From: Phil1 sp964600045
GTDB taxonomy: Bacteria; Bacillota; Clostridia; Christensenellales; CAG-138
Direction of reading: 5' to 3'
Length of the DNA: 64,000 bases
Assembly: GCA_964600045.1 (NCBI GenBank)
Contig: CAZRHS010000001.1
Location: 62,001-126,000, forward strand
Shown here: one piece after another, positions 17,159 to 25,922 of the stretch
Layout of the letters: each line of letters begins with the position of its first letter
Numbering within the stretch: position 1 is the stretch's first letter
Made by a program: the position numbers and the translations under genes
Notes under the pieces: generated by a model
Databases searched by the model: none
What the model saw: only the letters and a program-made list of their open reading frames with translations
Told to the model about the DNA's origin: nothing

Positions 17159-17839
17159 TTACAGCTTTTCTATTTCGTATACCCTGAGTATGCCGTCCTT
17201 CACCTTAAAGCGCACGTCAAAGCCGGCGTACTCAAAGCCGAATGGCATATCCGGTTCCGTAAGGTATGCCGGGCGCGGGTCCTGCGAAAGGGACTCAATA
17301 AGCGCCTCCCGCTTGGCGGCGGGTATTACGGAAAGAAGATCGTCCGGGAACTCAACCTTTAATGAATAATCAAGCTTTTCCCCGGCAAAGCCGTTTTTCG
17401 CGTCCGGATGGCTGTCCGTAAACGAAAGATAGGGCTTTATATCATAAATGGGCGTGCCGTCCATAAGGTCCGCGCCGGACACTATAAGCACCGTGCCAAG
17501 GTTCGGCCGCTTTTCAATGCGCTCAAGCTTAACGGAGGATAGGCCTATCGGGTTTGGCCTAAAGGGCGAGCGGGTAGCGAAAACCCCCATACGCTTGTTC
17601 CCGCCAAGGCGCGGCGGCTTTACCATGGGCGACCATTTTTCCGCCTTAACTTCGCTGAAGCCCCATATAAGCCAAATGTGCGAATATCCGTCAAGCCCGC
17701 GCAGGGCGTTTTCGTCGCGGTATTCGGGCTCGAAAACAATTGTTGAAAGCTGCGCGGCGCTAAGCCCGCTCTGGCGCGGTATGCCGAACTTGGTTGTAAA
17801 GTCGCTTTTTATGGTTGCGATTGTTTTTAACGATTCCAT
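17159..17839 (-). CDS. trmO: tRNA (N6-threonylcarbamoyladenosine37-N6)-methyltransferase TrmO
   Basis: Member of the TsaA/YaeB (UPF0066) family, which methylates t6A at position 37 of tRNA using S-adenosylmethionine. Family motifs are visible: GIPRQSG, LRGLDGYSHIWLIWGFSE, MGVFATRSPFRPNPIGLSSV, and the C-terminal SQDPRPAY. It has 226 residues, the usual length. I see no clear ribosome binding site before the ATG, where the leader reads CTTTATATAACTTTGT, so translation may be weak or depend on other features. It is separated from glpQ by a terminator hairpin. The window also carries tsaE and tsaB, which help make its t6A substrate. Confidence 0.93.
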   Translation of the reverse strand: MESLKTIATIKSDFTTKFGIPRQSGLSAAQLSTIVFEPEYRDENALRGLDGYSHIWLIWGFSEVKAEKWSPMVKPPRLGGNKRMGVFATRSPFRPNPIGLSSVKLERIEKRPNLGTVLIVSGADLMDGTPIYDIKPYLSFTDSHPDAKNGFAGEKLDYSLKVEFPDDLLSVIPAAKREALIESLSQDPRPAYLTEPDMPFGFEYAGFDVRFKVKDGILRVYEIEKL

Positions 17840-17854
17840 ACAAAGTTATATAAA

Positions 17855-17885
17855 GGTCCCTCCGTTTGGGCGGAAGGACCCTTTT
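17855..17885. terminator. terminator between glpQ and trmO
   Basis: GGTCC-C-TCCG (17855-17864) pairs with CGGA-A-GGACC (17871-17880), one mismatch in the middle. CTTTT follows on the plus strand and TTTATAT on the minus strand. The minus direction would end the transcript leaving glpQ; the weaker T-run there leaves room for read-through into trmO. Confidence 0.6.
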
Positions 17886-17900
17886 CTGTTTCAGATTAAA

Positions 17901-18635
17901 TTATTTGAGTGTGCTTATAACCTCGCGGGCCTTGTCCGGATAGTTGGTTATAACGGCCTCTATGCCGGCGCGCGCCAGGTCGTACACAACCTGCTCATCG
18001 TTGCAGGTCCAGGGATGAATCTCTATGCCGGCCTTCTGGCAGCCCTCTATAAGCCCGGGGCAGGCAAGCGCGGCCTTGAAATGCGGATGAATGGCGTTCG
18101 CGTGCAGATAGTTCGCGTATACCCAGGGATCAACCAGCGCCTCGGAATAAAGAAGGCCTATGTTCGCCTTGGGGTCAAGCTCGCGAACCTTCATAAGAAC
18201 ATAGTGGTTGAAGGAGGAATATATTATCCTGCCCTGCATGCCCATCTCTTTTTCAAGCTCTATAACCTTGTCCCAAATGCCGGGGTATATTACAACGTCG
18301 CACTTTATTTCAACGTTTATGGTAAGGTTGGTGTTCTTAAGCAGGCCGTAAACCTCCCTGAGGGTGGGGATGCGAACGTCCTTATAGCCGCTCATGCCGT
18401 TTGAAAAATCAAGGCGCTTAAGCTCCTGGCAGGTCATATCAACAACTCTGCCCGTTCCGTTGGAGGTGCGGTCCACCGTTTCGTCGTGAATTACCATCAG
18501 CTTGCCGTCGCTGCTAAGATGCACGTCCAGCTCAACGCCGTCCGCCTGCTGCTCAACTGCCAGCTTAAAGGCGGGTATGGTGTTTTCCGGCGCGTAGCCG
18601 CTCGCGCCCCTGTGTGCCCAAACTTTGGTTGCCAT
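17901..18635 (-). CDS. glpQ: glycerophosphodiester phosphodiesterase
   Basis: Hydrolyses glycerophosphodiesters to glycerol 3-phosphate and an alcohol. GDPD signatures are present: WAHRGASGYAPENTIPAF at the N-terminus (catalytic His8 region), then DGVELDVHLSSDGKLMVIHD near 33-52, which supplies the metal-binding Glu and Asp and the second His. At 244 residues with no signal peptide or membrane segment, it is the cytoplasmic UgpQ-like form rather than a secreted GlpQ. A strong AGGAGG precedes the ATG. It follows ltaE by 24 bases. Confidence 0.94.
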   Translation of the reverse strand: MATKVWAHRGASGYAPENTIPAFKLAVEQQADGVELDVHLSSDGKLMVIHDETVDRTSNGTGRVVDMTCQELKRLDFSNGMSGYKDVRIPTLREVYGLLKNTNLTINVEIKCDVVIYPGIWDKVIELEKEMGMQGRIIYSSFNHYVLMKVRELDPKANIGLLYSEALVDPWVYANYLHANAIHPHFKAALACPGLIEGCQKAGIEIHPWTCNDEQVVYDLARAGIEAVITNYPDKAREVISTLK

Positions 18636-18659
18636 TATTGTTTACCTCCTATAGGGTTA

Positions 18660-19688
18660 TTACGCGTTTATAAGGGAAGCGAAAGTGCTTACGGCGTATT
18701 CAACGTCCTTTGCGGAAACATCGTTATTTGTAACGAAACGGAATTCGCCAAGCTCCTCGGGGCTTATTATAACGCCCTTTTCCTTCATCATGTCGGGCAG
18801 CGCGTCCTTAAGGGCGGCGGGCCTGTCAAGCTTAAAGAATACCATGTTTATCTGCACGGAATCCATGTCCACGCTAACGCCGTCAAGCGCGTTAAGAAGC
18901 TCCGCCATGCGGCGGGCGTTCTTGTGGTCCTCGCCCAGGCGCTTTGTCATGTCCTTAAGGGATATAATGCCGGCGGCCGCCAAAATGCCTGCCTGCCTCA
19001 TGCCGCCGCCAAGCAGCTTGCGCCACTTTCTCGCGCGAGCAACGGTTGCCTTGGGGCCTGCGAATATGGCGCCCACGGGGGAGCAAAGGCCCTTTGAAAG
19101 GCAGCAGGAGAGGGTATCGGTATACTGTGTAATCTCCTTAACGTCAACGCCCAAAGCGGTTGCCGCGTTAAATACCCTCGCTCCGTCCATGTGTATGGGC
19201 AGATTGTTCGCGTCCGCAATCTTTCTTATTTCAGCCATTGTTTCAAGCGGAACAACGCGGCCGTTCGCAAGCGCGTTTTCAATGCATATAAGCGCCGTGG
19301 GGGGCTCGTGTATATCGTCCGGCCTTATGCGGGCGGCTATCATCTCCGGAACAGGTACGCAGTTTGGATAATCAATCTGCCTTATGCTTACGCCGCTCAG
19401 CACCGCGGCCGCGCCAACCTCGTGCATAACAATATGGCTCTGCGCGCCGGCTATAATCTCGTCGCCGCGGCGGGTCTGGCTCATTATGCCAAGCTGGTTG
19501 CCCATGGTGCCGCTTGTTACGAACATGGCCGCTTCCTTGCCGAGCATCTCGGCGGCAAGCCTTTCAAGCTCGTTTACCGTGGGGTCGTCGCCGTATACAT
19601 CGTCGCCAACCTCGGCGGCGGCCATTGCCGCGCGCATGGCAAGGGTGGGCTTGGTTACGGTATCGCTTCTAAGGTCGATATAATTCAT
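18660..19688 (-). CDS. ltaE: low-specificity L-threonine aldolase
   Basis: PLP enzyme that splits threonine or allo-threonine into glycine and acetaldehyde. The N-terminus YIDLRSDTVTKPT is diagnostic. GDDVYGDDPTVNELE and the PLP-region motif SGTMGNQLG follow, and the Schiff-base lysine lies in CCLSKGLCSPVGA near residue 198. It has 342 residues, the normal length. GGAGGG precedes the ATG. It sits in a close-set minus-strand group with xth (22 bases) and glpQ (24 bases), so it is probably co-transcribed; the functional link is not obvious. Confidence 0.95.
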   Translation of the reverse strand: MNYIDLRSDTVTKPTLAMRAAMAAAEVGDDVYGDDPTVNELERLAAEMLGKEAAMFVTSGTMGNQLGIMSQTRRGDEIIAGAQSHIVMHEVGAAAVLSGVSIRQIDYPNCVPVPEMIAARIRPDDIHEPPTALICIENALANGRVVPLETMAEIRKIADANNLPIHMDGARVFNAATALGVDVKEITQYTDTLSCCLSKGLCSPVGAIFAGPKATVARARKWRKLLGGGMRQAGILAAAGIISLKDMTKRLGEDHKNARRMAELLNALDGVSVDMDSVQINMVFFKLDRPAALKDALPDMMKEKGVIISPEELGEFRFVTNNDVSAKDVEYAVSTFASLINA

Positions 19689-19710
19689 AATTCCCTCCGT
19701 TTATAATATT

Positions 19711-20472
19711 TCAGTTTATTTCAAGCATTACCGGGCAGTGGTCACTTCCAGTAACCTCCGGCAGAATGCTGCTCTGCTCTATTCTGTGCTTAAATCTTTC
19801 GCTTACCACAAAGTAGTCAATGCGCCAGCCTATGTTCCTTGCGCGGGAGTTCGCCATGTAGCTCCACCAGGAATAGCAGTCCGTTTTATCGGGATAAAGA
19901 TAGCGGAAGCTGTCCACGAAGCCGCTTTTAAGAAGCAGGCTGAATTTTTCGCGCTCCTGATCCGTAAAGCCCGCGTTATTGTGGTTGGTTTTCGGGTTCT
20001 TAAGGTCTATTTCCTCGTGAGCCACGTTAAGATCGCCGCAGAGTATTACGGGCTTTTTCTTATCAAGCTCAGTCAGGTATTTCCTGAATTCGTCCTCCCA
20101 GTCCATGCGGAACTCAAGCCTTGTAAGCTCGCGCTGGGAATTGGGCGTGTAGCAATCGACAAAATAGAATTCCTCAAATTCAAGCGTTATAACCCTGCCC
20201 TCGTTCGGGAAACCTAAGGACTCCATGTCCGGCATGTCGTAGCTTACGCTTATGGGCTTATGCTTTGTGAAAACGGCCGTGCCGCTGTATCCCTTCTTTT
20301 CGGCGCTGTGCCAAAATTGCTCGTAGCCGGGCAGGTCAAGCTCAATCTGGTGCGGCTGAAGCTTTGTTTCCTGCAGGGCGATTATATCCGCGTTAATCGT
20401 ATGGAAAAACTCCATAAAGCCCTTGCCCATGCAGGCGCGAAGACCGTTTACGTTCCATGATACAAGGCGCAA
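19711..20472 (-). CDS. xth: exodeoxyribonuclease III
   Basis: AP endonuclease and 3'-5' exonuclease of the base-excision repair pathway. The EEP-fold motifs are complete: SWNVNGLRA, ALQETK, GDLNVAHEEIDL, GFTDQER, and the C-terminal GSDHCPVML. It has 253 residues. The start is TTG at 20472, one base after the stop of the kinase gene, with GGGAGG inside the end of that gene. The two are therefore translationally coupled. Confidence 0.96.
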   Translation of the reverse strand: MRLVSWNVNGLRACMGKGFMEFFHTINADIIALQETKLQPHQIELDLPGYEQFWHSAEKKGYSGTAVFTKHKPISVSYDMPDMESLGFPNEGRVITLEFEEFYFVDCYTPNSQRELTRLEFRMDWEDEFRKYLTELDKKKPVILCGDLNVAHEEIDLKNPKTNHNNAGFTDQEREKFSLLLKSGFVDSFRYLYPDKTDCYSWWSYMANSRARNIGWRIDYFVVSERFKHRIEQSSILPEVTGSDHCPVMLEIN

Positions 20473-20473
20473 A

Positions 20474-22138
20474 TTATTTATCCTCCCTGTAAAAAGTGCA
20501 GCCGCCTATAAACTCGCGAAGAATGCTCGTGGGCGGTATTTCGTCCTCTATATCCGCATCCAGATAATAGTTCAAAACCTTTATAATGTCCCTTGCCGCG
20601 GCGTAGCAGGGGCTTTCGGTAGGAACCGCCTGAAGCAGGGGGTAAACATATTTTTTAAGCACAGCCGTTTCGTAAACAAGGGTTGTGTTAAAAAGCGCGT
20701 CCGCGTTTTCCTGATAGGGGAATATCCATTTTTCCTCGCCGCGCCTAACGCTTTGCCACATTGAAAGCGTGTATTCCATGTCCGCCCCGCGGGTTTTGAA
20801 GTCCCTGACAAGGCGGCGAAGAAGCCGGGCATCGGTTGTGTGAATCCTGTTGTGGTCGTCCAAATTAAGCGTTGTAAGCGCGCTTACATAAACGCGGAAA
20901 AGCTTATCCCTGTCTATATTGTCGCCTAAAAGGGCGGGGTTTAAGGCATGTATACCCTCTATTATAATCGGCTCGTCCTTATGGAGCTTCATGGGTATTG
21001 TTTCCTTGGAGCGTTTGCCGGTTATAAAATCAAATATGGGAATTTCAACCTCCTCGCCGCGCATAAGGGCCGCAAGGTCGCTTGAAAAGCGGGGTATATC
21101 AAGGTTGCATATATGCTCAAGGTCCTTTTCGCCAAATTCGTCTATCGGGCAAAGATCCCTGTCCACATAATAATTATCCATTGAAATAAGCCTGGGGTCC
21201 TGCCCAAGAACCCTAAGCTGGGTGGCAAGGCGATGGGCGCTCGTGGTTTTGCCGGAAGAGCTTGGACCTGCCACGAGTATGGCGCGGGTTGAGCGCGCGA
21301 CTATCTGATCGGCTATATTCGCGTATGCCTTTTCATGAAGCGCCTCGTTCACGCGCACAAGCTCGCGTATTTTGCCGCTTGAAACAAGCGAGTTAAGCTC
21401 ACCAACCGTTGCGCAGTGCATAAGCTTGCCCCAGTCGTCGCTCTGGCGGAATGTTTCGGCGAACTTGGGCTGCGGCTCGTAGTCGCTCGGCACATCGGGC
21501 TCATCGTTTCTTGGCAAAAGCAGAATAAGAGCGTCTTCATTAAACTTAAGCCTGAATACGTCCGCATAGTCCGTTGACGGGGCCATTTCACCATAGAAAT
21601 AGTCCTTATAGTCGCCTATCGAATAAACATCAAAGTAGTTGAACTTGCGCCATTTAAGCAGCTCCGCCTTGTCCTGCTGACCGTCGCGCTCATAGTAGGC
21701 TATGGCTTCTTTTATATTAAGCCGCTTTCTTTCAAGCGGGAGCGCCGCGCGCACAAGGTTTCGCATTTCACTTTCAAGCTTAAGCACGTCCTGCTCGCTG
21801 AGCGCGGGCTGCTTGTCTACGGTTATATAAAGCCCGGGGCCGAGCGTGTATCTTACGCATACCCGCGCGCCGGGGAAAAGCCGCCTTACCGCGGCGATGA
21901 ATATAAACTGAATCGTCCGCTCATATACCCTGCGGCCGGCTTCCTCCTTGTAATTCAAAAGATGAACGGATAAATCCCTGTTGGGCGCGTATCTAAGGCT
22001 GAATACCTCGCCGCCTATCTGCGCCGCGAGGGGACGGGAAACAAGGCTTGAATTGTCAAGACCCAGCTTTTTTACCGCGTCCAGCAGCGTTTCGCCCTGA
22101 TTTATTTCGCATATTTTAGAGTCAAGCGTTATTTTCAT
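20474..22138 (-). CDS. nucleoside (uridine) kinase-like protein with N-terminal TGS/ThrRS-like region
   Basis: A 554-residue protein of a type common in Clostridia. Residues 1 to about 60 are a TGS-like domain (MKITLDSKICEINQGETLLD). A threonyl-tRNA-synthetase-like second domain runs to about 250 without tRNA-synthetase catalytic parts. The C-terminal half is a P-loop kinase of the uridine kinase/phosphoribulokinase class, with GPSSSGKTTSAHRLA near residue 290 and IIEGIHALNP near 395. It probably phosphorylates a nucleoside; the substrate is not decided by sequence, and the TGS region is probably regulatory. It leads the group kinase-xth-ltaE-glpQ. Confidence 0.88.
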   Translation of the reverse strand: MKITLDSKICEINQGETLLDAVKKLGLDNSSLVSRPLAAQIGGEVFSLRYAPNRDLSVHLLNYKEEAGRRVYERTIQFIFIAAVRRLFPGARVCVRYTLGPGLYITVDKQPALSEQDVLKLESEMRNLVRAALPLERKRLNIKEAIAYYERDGQQDKAELLKWRKFNYFDVYSIGDYKDYFYGEMAPSTDYADVFRLKFNEDALILLLPRNDEPDVPSDYEPQPKFAETFRQSDDWGKLMHCATVGELNSLVSSGKIRELVRVNEALHEKAYANIADQIVARSTRAILVAGPSSSGKTTSAHRLATQLRVLGQDPRLISMDNYYVDRDLCPIDEFGEKDLEHICNLDIPRFSSDLAALMRGEEVEIPIFDFITGKRSKETIPMKLHKDEPIIIEGIHALNPALLGDNIDRDKLFRVYVSALTTLNLDDHNRIHTTDARLLRRLVRDFKTRGADMEYTLSMWQSVRRGEEKWIFPYQENADALFNTTLVYETAVLKKYVYPLLQAVPTESPCYAAARDIIKVLNYYLDADIEDEIPPTSILREFIGGCTFYREDK

Positions 22139-22271
22139 AGCTTACCTAACCTTTGTATTACTTATATCAATTTATTATACAACAAAAAGAGCCATTATAA
22201 AGCCGCAACTCAACAAAATTTGAAAAGTTGGCGAATAATTCATACTTTGCCGTATTTCGCGGCTTCTATTA

Positions 22272-22280
22272 TGATATAAT
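22272..22280 (+). promoter_or_regulatory. extended -10 promoter of the SpoVB-like gene
   Basis: TGATATAAT forms an extended -10 without a good -35. An alternative is TTGAAA (22220-22225) with TACTTT (22243-22248), spacing 17. Either lies within 120 bases of the start at 22337. Confidence 0.5.
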
Positions 22281-22336
22281 GACAAGCGGCGCGGCGTGTT
22301 TGCGCCGCATAACACAAAAAAACAGGACTTATATAC

Positions 22337-23965
22337 ATGGAAAAGAAACAAAAGTCTTTCGTGCAGGGCGCGGCGCTTTTGGGCGCGGCGGGCCTGGTGG
22401 TAAAAATAATAGGCGCGGTATTCCGCATCCCGTTCGCTAACGCCGTGGGAACGGAAGGCTCGTGCTATTACGACGCGGCCTATCCTTATTACTCATTCCT
22501 TCTTGTTATATCCTCGTCCGGCTTGCCCACCGCCATATCAAAGCAGGTGAGCGAGCGCATAGCCGTGGGCGACCACAGGGGAGCAAGGGAAGTGCTGAAC
22601 GTGGCAGTAAAGCTGCTTGCCATAATTGGCATTATAACAAGCGTTGCCATGTTCCTTGGCGCAAAGGTGTTCGCGAGCATAACAACCTACCCCGAAACGG
22701 TTTACAGCTTCCGCGCGCTTGCCCCGGCGCTGCTGTTTGTATCGATTATGTGCGCGTACAGGGGATATCTTCAGGGCCTGCAGCAAATGGCGGGCACTGC
22801 CCTTTCGCAGATAGCGGAGCAGCTTGGCAAGCTTGTTATAGGGCTTACGCTTGCAATAAAGCTTTTGCCCAAAGGACCCGAATACGCCGCCATGGGCGCC
22901 CTTATAGGCGTTAGCATAAGCGAGCTTATGGGCCTTGCGGTGGTATACGTTTTCTACCGCAGAAGAAAAAAGAGCATGGACAGGCTTATAGCAAATCAGC
23001 CCGAATCACAGGACAGGGGCTTTGGCGCGGTAGCGAAGGCACTGCTTGCCATAGCCATACCCATAACGATAGGCGCATCCATAAGCCCCCTTACCGGCAT
23101 GGTGGACAGCGCCCTTATAGGCAGAATACTCGCGAATTTGGGCTACAGCGAGGAGGTAAGAAAAACCGCTTACTCTTTGCTTAGAACCTATGTTACAACG
23201 CTTATAAACATGCCGGGCGTATTGACAATGGCGCTTGCGATGAGCCTTGTGCCCGCAATTTCAGCTAAAAACGCGATGCGCGACCGCGCGGGGGTAAAAT
23301 CCACCGCAAGGCTTGGATTAAAGCTTGCCCTTATAATAGGCATGCCGTGCGCGGTTGGCCTTTTTGTGCTGGCGGAGCCTATACTGCACATGCTTTATCC
23401 AAAGCTTACCGAATCGGAGCTTGCTTTGGCTGTGGACATTATGCATACGGCGAGCATGGGCGTTATATTCCTTTCCATGGTGCAGTCCATGACGGGCGTT
23501 GTGCAGGGCCTTGGCAAGCCGAGAGTGCCCGTGTTTAACCTTTTCATAGGGTTTGTGCTTAAGGTTATAACAATGCTTGTGCTTATGAATATACCCAGCA
23601 TAAATATTCAGGGCGCGGCTGTTTCAACGGTTGTGTGCTATGCTTACGCGGGCGTTGCGGATACCATATACATGGTGCGCCGCACAAAGTGCAAGGTGAA
23701 TATTTACGATGTGATTATAAAGCCCGCGGCGGCTTCCGTTGCCATGGGGCTTACGGTGCACTTTGCTTATCTGATACTGGCAAAATCCGGCCACGCTACG
23801 GTTGCTACGCTGGGCGCGGTTATAGCCGGCGTTGCCGTGTACGGAATACTGGCCATAGTGCTTAAAATGCTTTCAAGCGAAGAGCTTAACTATATCCCCG
23901 GCGGCGGTAAGCTTAGGCGCATAATGTACCGGGGCGAAAAGAGCAAGCAGAACAGGGAGGCTTAA
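22337..23965 (+). CDS. SpoVB/MurJ-type polysaccharide or lipid II flippase
   Basis: Polytopic membrane protein of the MOP (MATE-like) exporter superfamily with 542 residues and about 14 hydrophobic segments. The N-terminus FVQGAALLGAAGLVVKIIGAVFRIP and the segment YYSFLLVISSSGLPTAISKQVSERIA are typical of the SpoVB/YtgP branch of Bacillota. These proteins move lipid-linked wall or spore-cortex precursors across the membrane. Whether this copy acts in growth or sporulation cannot be told here. mazG begins one base after its stop, a pairing also seen for spoVT-yabM-mazG-like loci in other Bacillota. Confidence 0.9.
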   Translation: MEKKQKSFVQGAALLGAAGLVVKIIGAVFRIPFANAVGTEGSCYYDAAYPYYSFLLVISSSGLPTAISKQVSERIAVGDHRGAREVLNVAVKLLAIIGIITSVAMFLGAKVFASITTYPETVYSFRALAPALLFVSIMCAYRGYLQGLQQMAGTALSQIAEQLGKLVIGLTLAIKLLPKGPEYAAMGALIGVSISELMGLAVVYVFYRRRKKSMDRLIANQPESQDRGFGAVAKALLAIAIPITIGASISPLTGMVDSALIGRILANLGYSEEVRKTAYSLLRTYVTTLINMPGVLTMALAMSLVPAISAKNAMRDRAGVKSTARLGLKLALIIGMPCAVGLFVLAEPILHMLYPKLTESELALAVDIMHTASMGVIFLSMVQSMTGVVQGLGKPRVPVFNLFIGFVLKVITMLVLMNIPSINIQGAAVSTVVCYAYAGVADTIYMVRRTKCKVNIYDVIIKPAAASVAMGLTVHFAYLILAKSGHATVATLGAVIAGVAVYGILAIVLKMLSSEELNYIPGGGKLRRIMYRGEKSKQNREA

Positions 23966-23966
23966 T

Positions 23967-25424
23967 ATGATTCTTACCGTAGCGCCGCTTTCAACACCCG
24001 CGGCCGTAACGGCGGCGGCACAGCGCGCCATAATGAGCGCCGAGCGGCTTTTTATACAGACCGAGCAGCACCCGAGCGCCTATTGGCTGAAGGAGAGCGG
24101 CCTTAAATATCAAAGCATGGATAAGCTTTATGAGGACTGCTACGATTTTGATGAGCTTAACGAGGCTATAGCCGAAAAGCTTTTTGAAGAGGATAAGGAC
24201 ACCGTGTACGCGCCCGTGGGCCGCGGGGCGGGCGAGGCGCTTATGGCCGCCATAAAGAATAAAGCGGCCGAAAAGGGAGCGAAGATAAAAATACTCGCTT
24301 CAAGCGGATATGCCGAGGCGGCGCTCAGCGCGGCGGGAATGCCGTTTTCAATGGGCAATATAAGAATACTCAGCGCCAACGAGCTGCCGTGCGGAATAGA
24401 TACGCGCGTGCCGCTTTGCGTAGAGGAAGTGGATACGCCTATACGCGCGGGAGAGGTTAAGCTTGCGCTCAGCGAATACTACCCGGACGAGCATGACGTT
24501 ACGCTTGCGTATATGGATGAGAAGGGTGAATACTCCTGCGAGAATATAAAGCTTTATGAGCTTGACAGGAAGGCGGGCAAATACTTTGCCGCAACCGTGC
24601 TTATGGTGCCGCCTGTGGCGCTTGAAGGGCTTGAAAGGCACGGCATGGACAGCCTTGTAGAGGTTGTTGGCCGGCTGCGCGCGGAGGGCGGATGCCCCTG
24701 GGACAGGGAGCAGACGCACGAAAGCCTTAGAAACACGATGATAGAGGAGGCCTACGAGGCCGTTGACGCCATTGAGCGCGGCGATATGGATGCCCTTTGC
24801 GAGGAGCTGGGGGACGTGCTGCTGCAGGTTGTTTTCCACGCCCAGCTTGAAACCGAGGCGAGCGACTTTACTATAAGGGACGTTACAACCGGCATTGTCA
24901 AAAAGCTTATATATCGCCACCCGCACGTTTTTTCAACCGTTAGCGTATCGGGCACGGAAGAGGTGCTTAAAAACTGGGAAGTGCTTAAAAAGAAGGAAAA
25001 GCACATGCATACCGCAACCGAAACCATGCAGGCGGTTCCCGATTGCTTCCCCGCGCTTATGCGGGCGGGCAAGCTGCAGAAGCGGGCCGGTGCCGTGGGA
25101 TACGATATAAAGGACGTAAATACGGCGCTTGACGCACTTACGGCGGCCTGCGAAAGAATGCGCAAGCTGTATGACGAAAAGGCGGGGGAGGACGAGCTTT
25201 ACGCCTCTGCCGAGGAGCTTCTCTTCAGCGCGGTATACGTTATGCGCGCGCTTAAGCTTGATGCGGAGATTACGCTTAGGGATGCGGGCAACGCCTTCCT
25301 TAACGCTTTTGCCGAAAAAGAGAGGCTCTGCGCCGAAAACGGCACGGAACTGGGCACGCTTGACCCCGACAAACTGCACGAATTATGGCAAAGTGGAAAA
25401 CAGCCAAAAACAAGGATTTTTTAA
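23967..25424 (+). CDS. mazG: MazG nucleotide pyrophosphohydrolase with degenerate methylase-like N-terminus
   Basis: Hydrolyses nucleoside triphosphates to monophosphates and pyrophosphate, cleaning non-standard or excess NTPs. The MazG part begins near residue 230 (GGCPWDREQTHESLRNTM) and contains the metal-binding EEAYE and EELGD motifs, followed by a second MazG-like repeat. The first 225 or so residues occupy the place of the tetrapyrrole-methylase domain of YabN-type fusions, but the usual GLGPG glycine loop is replaced by VAPLSTPAA, so SAM binding is doubtful. It has 485 residues. It is coupled to the flippase gene and followed directly by hup, which has its own promoter. Confidence 0.9.
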   Translation: MILTVAPLSTPAAVTAAAQRAIMSAERLFIQTEQHPSAYWLKESGLKYQSMDKLYEDCYDFDELNEAIAEKLFEEDKDTVYAPVGRGAGEALMAAIKNKAAEKGAKIKILASSGYAEAALSAAGMPFSMGNIRILSANELPCGIDTRVPLCVEEVDTPIRAGEVKLALSEYYPDEHDVTLAYMDEKGEYSCENIKLYELDRKAGKYFAATVLMVPPVALEGLERHGMDSLVEVVGRLRAEGGCPWDREQTHESLRNTMIEEAYEAVDAIERGDMDALCEELGDVLLQVVFHAQLETEASDFTIRDVTTGIVKKLIYRHPHVFSTVSVSGTEEVLKNWEVLKKKEKHMHTATETMQAVPDCFPALMRAGKLQKRAGAVGYDIKDVNTALDALTAACERMRKLYDEKAGEDELYASAEELLFSAVYVMRALKLDAEITLRDAGNAFLNAFAEKERLCAENGTELGTLDPDKLHELWQSGKQPKTRIF

Positions 25425-25446
25425 GCTGAAAAAAGCAAAAAAGTGC

Positions 25447-25475
25447 TTGTACTAAAAGCAAAAAGCTGATACAAT
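25447..25475 (+). promoter_or_regulatory. hup promoter
   Basis: TTGTAC (25447-25452) and TACAAT (25470-25475) are 17 bases apart, directly after the mazG stop and about 50 bases before the HU start. Confidence 0.65.
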
Positions 25476-25523
25476 ATGCCTTGCGCAAAATTGTTGCCGA
25501 TAATTTTTAGGAGGATAGAAGTA

Positions 25524-25796
25524 ATGAACAAAACTGAGCTTATAGCCGCAGTAGCTAACAAAACCGATCTCACCAAGAAGCAGGCCGAGACCGCCGTACA
25601 GACCGCCCTTGACACCATCACCGAGACCCTGAAGTCCGGCGAGAAGGTTCAGCTGGTTGGCTTTGGCGTATTCGAAACCCGCACCCGTCCCGCTCATAAG
25701 GGCCACAACCCCATGACCGGCGCTGAGATCGACATTGCTGAGAGCAAGGCTGCCACTTTCAAGGCTGGTAAGGCTCTTAAGGAAGCACTCAACTAA
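25524..25796 (+). CDS. hup: HU-type DNA-binding protein
   Basis: Small basic nucleoid protein (90 residues) that bends and compacts DNA as a dimer. MNKTELIAAVANKTDLTKKQ is a standard HU N-terminus, and the DNA-contacting arm GFGVFETRTRPAHKGHNPMTG carries the conserved Pro. The ATG at 25524 has AGGAGG upstream; an earlier in-frame ATG at 25476 sits on the promoter and can be discarded. The codons favour ATC, ACC and CTC, unlike the ATA-rich neighbours, as expected for a highly expressed gene. It has its own promoter and terminator. Confidence 0.97.
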   Translation: MNKTELIAAVANKTDLTKKQAETAVQTALDTITETLKSGEKVQLVGFGVFETRTRPAHKGHNPMTGAEIDIAESKAATFKAGKALKEALN

Positions 25797-25819
25797 TAAG
25801 CTATAATAATGCAATAAAG

Positions 25820-25850
25820 GCGGCACGGTCATCTGGCTGTGCCGCTTTGT
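25820..25850 (+). terminator. hup terminator
   Basis: GCGGCAC (25820-25826) pairs with GTGCCGC (25839-25845), followed by TTTGTTTT. Confidence 0.85.
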
Positions 25851-25864
25851 TTTATAAAATCGCC

Positions 25865-25894
25865 TAAAAAAGACCTCCCGCTTTTGCCGGGAGG
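25865..25894 (-). terminator. terminator of the PrsA-like gene at 25923
   Basis: On the minus strand, CCTCCCG and CGGGAGG (25888-25894 with 25874-25880) form a 7-pair stem, followed by a T-run (plus-strand A-run 25865-25871). Confidence 0.85.
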
Positions 25895-25922
25895 CCTTTG
25901 TGCTTTATTTAAGCTTTAATTC

